In this document: one piece after another, positions 57,262 to 64,000 of the stretch
How positions within the stretch are numbered: position 1 is the stretch's first letter
Layout of the letters: every line of letters begins with the position of its first letter
Source of the DNA: Viscum album
Taxonomy: Eukaryota > Streptophyta > Magnoliopsida > Santalales > Viscaceae
Assembly (NCBI GenBank): GCA_963277665.1
Contig: OY728142.1
Location: forward strand, 8,136,001-8,200,000
Length of the DNA: 64,000 bases
Reading direction: 5' to 3'
Made by a program: the position numbers and the translations under genes
The notes under the pieces: generated by a model
What the model saw: only the letters and a program-made list of their open reading frames with translations
Databases searched by the model: none
What the model was told of the DNA's origin: nothing

Positions 57262-58830
57262 GTCACAGATCATAAGAGTTTGAGGTATGTTTTATCCCAG
57301 AGTAACATGAACATACGATAGTGTCAGTGGATGGAGTTATTACCGGAATATGACTTTGAGATATCATATACACCTAGAAAAAAGAATGTTCAAGATGATG
57401 CACTGAGTCAAAAGTCATGTAGTGATGATGTGCGTGAATCCGGTGATTCTTGGAGAGTAATGGAAGAACTTTCAGCATTACACCTTGATATGGGATTAGT
57501 TAGGGGAAGAGGTTGTATTTTTTAGACGACGGTACATTCAAACTTGGTGTAGAAGGTGGAAGAGTACATGTTTGGGGATCTAGAGGTGGAGGTCTGGAGA
57601 GACCGAGTTGCTTATGGTGAGGCCCCTGATGGTTGGTCGGAGTATGAACAACACCAAGTGTTGTATCATAGATGGATTTTTGTTTCTTTGACGATGTGAG
57701 AGATGGTTCTCAGAGAGTTCCATAGTTCACCTTTAGCGTTGCATCCTGGCGTGAAAAAGATGTACCAAGCCTTGAGGAGCCAGTGTTGGTGGCCTGGGAT
57801 GAAGCATGTGGTTTTGTAGTTTGTGTCTTGATGTTTGGTCGCCCAGAAGGTGAAGGACAGAAACTATGTTCATGGTGGTCTTATCCAGCCATTAGATATT
57901 CCTTAGTGGAAGTGGGATAAAATATCAATGGAATTTGTTACTGGTTTACCTCAAGTTCAGGGAGGACATGATTCTATTTGGGTAGTAGTAGATCATTTAA
58001 CAAAAGCGGACCACATCATATGGATAAAGGAATCGAGGTCAATAGAATTTTTGTCAAGGTAGTATCTAGAGGATGTGGTTAGACTTAATGGAGTCCCAAG
58101 GATGATCATTTATGATCGAGATCCTCATTTACCTCTAGGGTGTGGAGAAGTCTCCAACATGCTTTCAGTTATCAATTATTCCTTAGCACTTCTTTTCACC
58201 CTCATCATTTGAAGCCTTGTATGGATGACCTTTCCATTCTCTGTTGTGATGGACTGGGGTCGGAGAGTCAGCAATTCTCTGACCTAAAGTAGTATAGAAT
58301 ACAATAGAGATGGTTCAAGTGATTCGTGAGAGGATGACGACAGCGCAAGATCGTCATAAATCATATATTGATCCAAGAAGGAGGCCGTTAGAGTTTAATG
58401 TTTGGAATCATGTGTTTCTGAAGGTTACTCCCCATCATAGGAAACGAAGGTTTGGTTGTGGGGGTAAGCTTTATCCCCAGTTTGTTGGGACTTTTGAGGT
58501 GTTAGCTCGTGTTGGAGTTGTTGTGTATCGATTAGCACTTCCCCTGCAGTTGAGTCGAATACAGGATGTTTTCTATGTATCACAACTCTGAAATTATCTT
58601 CATGATGACTCTCACATCATTGATTAGAGAGAGATAGATATTGATGATGATGCAACATTTGAGAAGCGACATGTGTATATCCAAGACCACAAGGAGAAGG
58701 TGTTTCACATGCATTATATCCACTTACTTCATGTCTTGTGGCGACACGGTGGCATGGAGGAGAGAACCTGGGAACGTGAGTTGCAAATATGTGCTCAGTA
58801 GCCAGAGTTGTTTGATGTTTAACTCCTTTC
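57262..58830 (+). pseudogene. Duplicated gypsy A RNase H end, integrase and chromodomain-like tail
   Basis: Starts in RNase H (HKSLRYVLSQSNMN, then a 64-codon frame ending SYTPRKKNVQDDALSQKSC at about 57331-57525). The integrase shows ALHPGVKKMYQALRSQCWW, PGMKHVVL-stop-FVS-stop-CLVAQKVKD, PLDIP, WKWDKISMEFVTGLP, IWVVVDHLTKADHI and LNGVPRMIIYDRDP. The tail, a 93-codon frame at 58310-58591, has DRHKSYIDPRRRPLEFNVW, RVGVVVYRLALPLQLSRIQD, then HVLWRHGGMEERTWERE and PELF. The DALS motif is intact here (NALS in copy 1), and MYQAL is intact (stop in copy 1), so this copy is less worn. Two integrase stops are shared. Confidence 0.9.
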
Positions 58831-59000
58831 ATGTATAGATGTATCCTTTTTGGTTATAAGCCTTTCATGTTTATGAGATGGATTGATTTTTTTGCTTTTG
58901 TGGCTTGAGGTATCTAGATGGGTTGTTGATGGGACCCCGTTTCATTTTCACTTTTGGTGGGTTTTGAATTCTTGGGGATGAGAATGTTTTGAGAGGTATC

Positions 59001-62000
59001 TGGTATAATGTACTAGACCTATTCTATCCATTTCATTGTAAAAATATGGTGTTTGAGGTGTTCTAGGAGGTCAAAGTTACCTATCCCCAACACTCTTCCA
59101 TTTTTTTCTTTTTATGTGAACTTTGGCATCAGTGACCCTCTATGAACAGTTCCAATGTTAGATAGTTGTGAACAGTGCATCGGTAACCTTATGTGAACAA
59201 TTCCAATGGTGTGGTCTAACAGTAACCTCTTTTTACTTTTCCAAATTTCCAATTCTATGAGTAGTTCCATCAGTAAATAGTTCTATCGGTAACCTCTAAT
59301 GATAACGTCTCTTTTTTCTTTTCAAAATATCCAATTCTGTGAACAGTTCCATTAGTGAATAGTTCTATCGGTAACCTCCAACGATAACCTCTCTTTCCTT
59401 TTCCAAATTTCCAATTCTTTGAAAAGTTCCACTGGTTCACAGTTCTATTGTTAAGCTCTAATAGTAACCTCTCTTTCCTTTGTCAAATTTCAAATTTTGT
59501 GAATAGTTCCATTGGTGGACAGTTCTATCAGTATCCTCTAACAGTAACCTCTCTTTACTTTTCATAATTTCGAATTCTATGAACAATTCCAACAGTGAAC
59601 AGTTCTATCTGTAACCTCTATTAGTAACTCCTAATGGTGAGGTTCATGAACAGTGTCTTTCCTTTTCCATATTTTGAGTTTGTGAACAGTGTTTCCAGCT
59701 TCCTACAGTTTCACCCGTTTGACATTTCCTTTGACATAAAATACATTTAAATACTTATTTTAAAAACTCTAAGGCTGATTTAAAGGCCATAACTACTAAA
59801 TTAATTATTCTTAAGGCTTAAGATGTTTTTACTTTGTCAAACCGCATTGTTTAATGCGATCCTTTTTTAATAGGGAATCAACAATATCTTAAACTACCAC
59901 TCCATTAAATATTCAAAAGTGACAGGATATCTTCCACCCTTGTTCTTCCTCCTTGTTCTCGGGTGTGATTCTCTCAAACCTTTCCTTCCTTATCGTAGGA
60001 ATCATGAGATCATATTTTTTCATGTGGATTGGCTTCCTCGACATCCTTCTTGTTGCATGTGCACCCCCTGTTTTGGTGCAACCAAGAAGTATCCATCAAT
60101 CTTATATATAAGGTATGATCCATCACTATTCAATTGGGGTTTTTTTCCTCCCGTTTCTCCTTTCCATATTATATCATGTAATCTACATGATTCTAATAGA
60201 GTTTTCTTGGGTTTTGGTTGGTGCGATCGTACCGTGGCATCCTCGGGTGGATGTAGTTGTCGTGTGAGGAGGCTATCGTAATCCGTTGTGTGGACTATTC
60301 TCACATAAAGAACTCCAAGAACCATTTGAGGTAGGGGATACATTGTTTCTATTTTATTTTATATTCAACTGTATAGTTAGCATGTTTCATTCCACTGGAT
60401 CATAATGGAATTGGCATAATAAATATTTAAATAGGATAAATAAATTGATATCGATCGTATGTCATTGCCACTTATTTTTCTAGATTGTGTGATATCTATT
60501 TATGCTTCGTATAGCTGTTCATTATTGATGGAAATTGGTAAAGAACATAAACCTGAATTAATTGATAATTGTTTGGATAATGATAAAGACGCATGTAAAT
60601 GAATATAGTTCTTCTTTTTATAATTTTTATGTTAATCAAAATAGTTCAGTAACCACATTTAATTAATTTTGTGATCCCTTACTGTTTAGGTTTCTCAATG
60701 TTATAACCTATAAATAATAAATCGGTTAATCCAAGATGGATTAAAGAACTGGCGGTTTGACAAAATATAATTCCTTTTAGGGTTTTGAGTTACACTCTTT
60801 ATTGTTTAAGGGCTAAGAGCCAATTGATGTGATGTTTTTTTTCCTGCTCCTTGTGTTGTGATGTGAGCCTGGATGGCTGTTGTTTTTTGTGGGGGTAGGG
60901 AGGCCTATTGGTTGTTGTAGCAGTTGATACCTAGAGTGGTGAGATGCATCAGTTTATGCATTTGGGTGTTGGGGAGGACACCAGGGATGATGGAATGGGT
61001 TGGATGTGAATTTTGGGATGCTTGTTGTTTCCTTTGTTGGTTATCTTCTTTACTTTTATGCAGTTCTCAAGGAATCTGGTCTGGCTTACCCTTCTTCTGG
61101 AAGAGGTGAAGACGCACGGGGTATTCCACATGCTTTCTGTGTTTATCTTCTCAAGGGAGGATGGGTCTACACTCTTGCTATAGGCGGAAATGACTCGACA
61201 GGTAGTACATCTAATCAGTGGGTTGAGCCCCTTTGTGTTTAGTAGCATATAATATTATTCTAGAATGCCTGGGAGTATGGGGAAGTAATTATGTAATGAA
61301 TAATTGAATTAATGATGTTAACCCATGGGGTTGGAGCCTGCTGGAAGAAAATGAAAAGGTTATAATTTTAAAGGGACAACAGACTTGGGTGTGATGGTAA
61401 TGAAATTTAATGAAGAATGGTTATTGGTTAATTAATGATTAAATAATTAATTAACATAAATTGAAACTGATAAAAAGGGAATTAAATAATGTATTAATGC
61501 TCTTTAAATTGTTCTGTGCTTATAGGATACCTAGTCTTAGAAGTAGAATCTCAGATTCCGAGTGACGTTAGCTGCATTTGAGTTTAAGACCAGGTTATTC
61601 CCATAGTGTAGTTGTGAGGTACAGTATATTCTGTAATTTTTGTGTTTCTATACGGTACTCCACCCTGTAAGTAAGGTCAACAGACACCCCAGGGATTCTA
61701 AGCCCTGGAGGGCTATTTTCCCCAACATTCTGGTGGGAGGATGGATGGATGACTACCCCCTTTGGCCCAACTATATTCTCTTGTTAGTTACTTGTGCTAG
61801 CATTCACATTGGTTAGTTTTTTCCATATATGTGTGTAGAGGGTTGTAATGTATTATGGTTATTCACACACATATATTATGGATATAGTTTTTATGGATGA
61901 CTATAGGTGTAACATGTATCGGCTTTGATGGCTTAAGGATCCTTACTCGGTGTATGGGCAGTAATGGCTTGAGGAATAATACTCGATGTATGATAAATGT

Positions 62001-62805
62001 TATGTGAGCTGTGGTGGCTCCCATAAACTTACTGGATACTTTTCTTATGTGGACATGGTGGTTTTGTTGCATAAGGTGCATGTTGTGGTGCTTCCCCTAG
62101 GTGTCTGCCGACAAGCCTTTTTTAGAGAAATTCTTAGGATGTTCAATGTTAGGGAAAAGAAGAAAACTAGTGGGGAATTAGTAGCGAGGTAACCTTGATA
62201 ATATTTATTATATTATATACTCTTGTATTCATTACTTGTTAAGAGTAGCCATGGTGTGGATGGGAACATAGTATACCTTATTAGGTGACGATTTAGTTTC
62301 ACTTGTTGTTCACTATGCTTCAGCATGTCATCTTTACTTTTAAACGTGAGGATTCAGGGAGGATCTTTCTGATTATACTGTTATACTCACTCTATGTACA
62401 TATAAACTTCTTTTCAGGTCACATAGAGAAACTTAGAGATTCGGCTGGTTACTACTAGCTTGTGTTTGCAGGAACTGTTTGAACTTGTGGGTGCTGCTGT
62501 TTTACATTCTTTTTGGAACTTGTAGTTTTCACCTTTTAGTTGTAGTAGTTTTTCATGACATTTCATATGTGTACTCAGGTTTTCGTTTATATTTATATCT
62601 GAGTTGGAGTTGGTTTGTGTCTATCTTATCCCTCTCTTACTCATGTGTTCTCTTATAGGGTAATGCCTCCCATTTGTGCGGTGTAATACCCTCGATGCTC
62701 GTCGGCAACCCCAGTCCTACTAGAGGCGGGACTCAGGGGTCATTATCTCCCTTCTCACATTGCCGGCCCATGAGGGGTACACTTTATGGGTAGAGGGTAG
62801 TAACA
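59001..62805 (+). repeat. Third gypsy A LTR (in duplication copy 2)
   Basis: 3,805 bp, only two bases different in length from the 3' LTR at 35884. Opens TGGTATAATGTACT, closes GTAACA, which are the most canonical ends of the three. An 80-codon frame at 61000-61242 matches that at 29193-29435 with about 62 percent amino-acid identity by hand count. Confidence 0.9.
59130..59640 (+). repeat. U3 minisatellite in third LTR (unit about 80 bp)
   Basis: Consecutive units of 82, 80, 80 and 80 bases can be counted from 59283, each beginning ctat(c/t)g(g/t)taa. Same unit as in the two other LTRs and no expansion. Confidence 0.8.
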
Positions 62806-63694
62806 GTAGAGGTTATGTTTTAAAATTCATTGAAACTAATCAAAATCAAGCATTTGATTCTTCCCCCTCTCAGTTGTTATTAAATCCATAACATCTTCCT
62901 GGTGGTTGTCGTTGCTATGACTATTCATTATCTTCTAAGGGGCCAGGTTGATTTTCTAGAATATTTTCCTATACAATGAATAATATTCACCACTATTGAG
63001 ATAAGATCCTAGGGGGTCACACATAACAACATATTCACAAGTCTTTATTATTCTAATGAATCAGGATATAGGACATGGTGTGCCCCACCATGGGGGTCGA
63101 GATCTGTTTGATAAGATATAAACACCAATGAATAAATAAAAAAAATTATTATTTGAGTATAAAACAATTAAGTTGAATATATTAATTAATATTATGTACA
63201 AGATATTAAGCGAGTAGATGGAAAAATATAATATGAATGAATATTATTTTAATGTTCAAGGATCATTTAATATTTGTGGGAATTACGAGTCAAGTTAATG
63301 AAACAGTTTTATCAAATAATTTATTTAGTATATATTATTAGCAGGTGATAAAAATATTAATGAAATTATGACATATTTAGTTTTTTATAATGTATCCTTT
63401 ATGGATTATTTTGTGGGAATTATTTATATTAGAGTCGGGGAACCCTTTCATGGTGTTTAATTCCAACTATATAAGAAAAGAGGACATCATTTCTAATTGA
63501 ATATCCATTCCATAAAATTTGATAGATCCTCTACACCGCATCCCACATTCTCTAGTTAGAAAATTATATTACAAGTTTTTAATCAAGGAAAACATTTTTA
63601 GATCGAAGGAAGGGATTCATTGTAATATTTTAGACACCAATGTCATAATCAAACCTCCAAACCAGAACTCATATTCTGATGATCAAGGTACCCA
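62806..63694. other. Duplicated flank, copy 2; unknown origin
   Basis: Matches 39687-40574. No domain recognised. It contains a TATA-like site and a leader-like segment before the frame at 63695. Confidence 0.45.
63468..63475 (+). promoter_or_regulatory. TATA-box-like site, copy 2
   Basis: TATATAAG in ccaacTATATAAGaaaagagg, identical to copy 1 over about 25 bases. It lies 220 bp upstream of the 94-codon frame. Confidence 0.35.
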
Positions 63695-63979
63695 ATGAAT
63701 ATTGAAGCATGGGGTGAAAATATAGTGGTATCCTACCATATATCATTCAATAAATGGTCACTGGTGATGAGATTTAGGAGAACACACCCTTTATTCGAAT
63801 TAAATAATTTGTCGTTTAAATTTTTGTGCTTAATTGAGTTCACACATGATCATCAGACCTTTACTGTGGATCGTATTTCCATTGAAGTGAATTTAAATTT
63901 CATGGATATTGAATATTTTATAATCCCAAACACACTATATTTTTCTATTCACCCTAGTGAGATCCTAGAAGATCCATAA
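63695..63979 (+). CDS. Unrecognised 94-codon frame in duplicated flank
   Basis: MNIEAWGENIVVSYHISFNK opens the frame; later pieces are LVMRFRRTHPLFELNNLSF, CLIEFTHDHQTFTVDRIS and IEYFIIPNTLYFSIHPSEIL. I cannot name a family. The composition is ordinary (charged residues spread through it, no low-complexity run), and it is open here while the other copy has two stops and no ATG. The neighbouring TATA-like site gives it a plausible promoter. It could equally be a fragment of another retroelement. The frame closes just before the window end. Confidence 0.3.
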   Translation: MNIEAWGENIVVSYHISFNKWSLVMRFRRTHPLFELNNLSFKFLCLIEFTHDHQTFTVDRISIEVNLNFMDIEYFIIPNTLYFSIHPSEILEDP

Positions 63980-64000
63980 AAAAAATTCATTCTTTATTTA

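Larger units (their letters stand above)
57262..64000 (+). repeat. Segmental duplication, copy 2
   Basis: Starts at cacagatcataagagtttgag and follows 34136-40883 to the end of the window. On about 300 bases in the LTR it differs from copy 1 at roughly one site in nine by hand count. It is joined at its left end to the integrase of gypsy B. It may extend beyond the window. Confidence 0.92.

Noticed and set aside
57262..58830. Independent insertion of a second gypsy A element.
   Set aside because: The match to copy 1 continues 1.2 kb past the LTR end into flanking DNA and starts abruptly inside RNase H, which fits a DNA duplication and not a new insertion.

Overview
The window looks like intergenic heterochromatin from a plant with a very large genome. 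It is strongly AT-rich, I find no intact host gene, rRNA or tRNA, and almost every recognisable coding signal is a decayed LTR-retrotransposon domain of a plant-type lineage (Ty1/copia including a SIRE-like element, and Ty3/gypsy including one with a chromodomain-like tail). Reading frames are full of stops of the kind made by C-to-T change (W to TGA, Q to TAG/TAA, R to TGA), as expected for old, cytosine-methylated elements. Species cannot be set from the sequence; a giant-genome angiosperm is my inference.

Layout. 1-5.34 kb: a decayed + strand copia element (protease, integrase, reverse transcriptase, RNase H, start of 3' LTR). 5.34-13.52 kb: a - strand gypsy-type element with two 2.6-3.0 kb LTRs around a short interior that keeps only a gag remnant; it appears to have landed in the copia 3' LTR. 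14.16-27.01 kb: a + strand SIRE-like copia element, with LTRs of about 2 kb, whose pol is split by about 4.8 kb of foreign DNA (19.26-24.05 kb). 27.015-39.686 kb: a near-complete + strand chromovirus-type gypsy element ('A'), with 3.8-4.0 kb LTRs, a tRNA-Met-type primer site, gag, protease, RT, RNase H, integrase and chromodomain-like tail. Its 5' LTR starts where the SIRE 3' LTR ends. 39.69-40.88 kb: flank of A, also duplicated downstream. 40.88-50.7 kb: AT-rich relics, including the leader of an inverted gypsy element, a 47-bp minisatellite, a possible CACTA fragment and one unexplained 73-codon frame. 50.7-57.26 kb: a second + strand gypsy element ('B'), cut inside its integrase. 57.262-64.000 kb: a second copy of the back half of A (end of RNase H, integrase, chromodomain-like tail, 3' LTR) plus the same 1.2 kb flank, fused to B.

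The main value of the window is a record of genome turnover: nested insertions, a segmental duplication displaced by about 23.1 kb and joined to another element's integrase, and a gypsy LTR in which about 0.55 kb was replaced by about 47 bp resembling copia reverse-transcriptase DNA. I did not find a new functional system. The least explained items are a 94-codon frame beside a conserved TATA-like site in the duplicated flank (63.7 kb) and the 73-codon frame at 47.06 kb.
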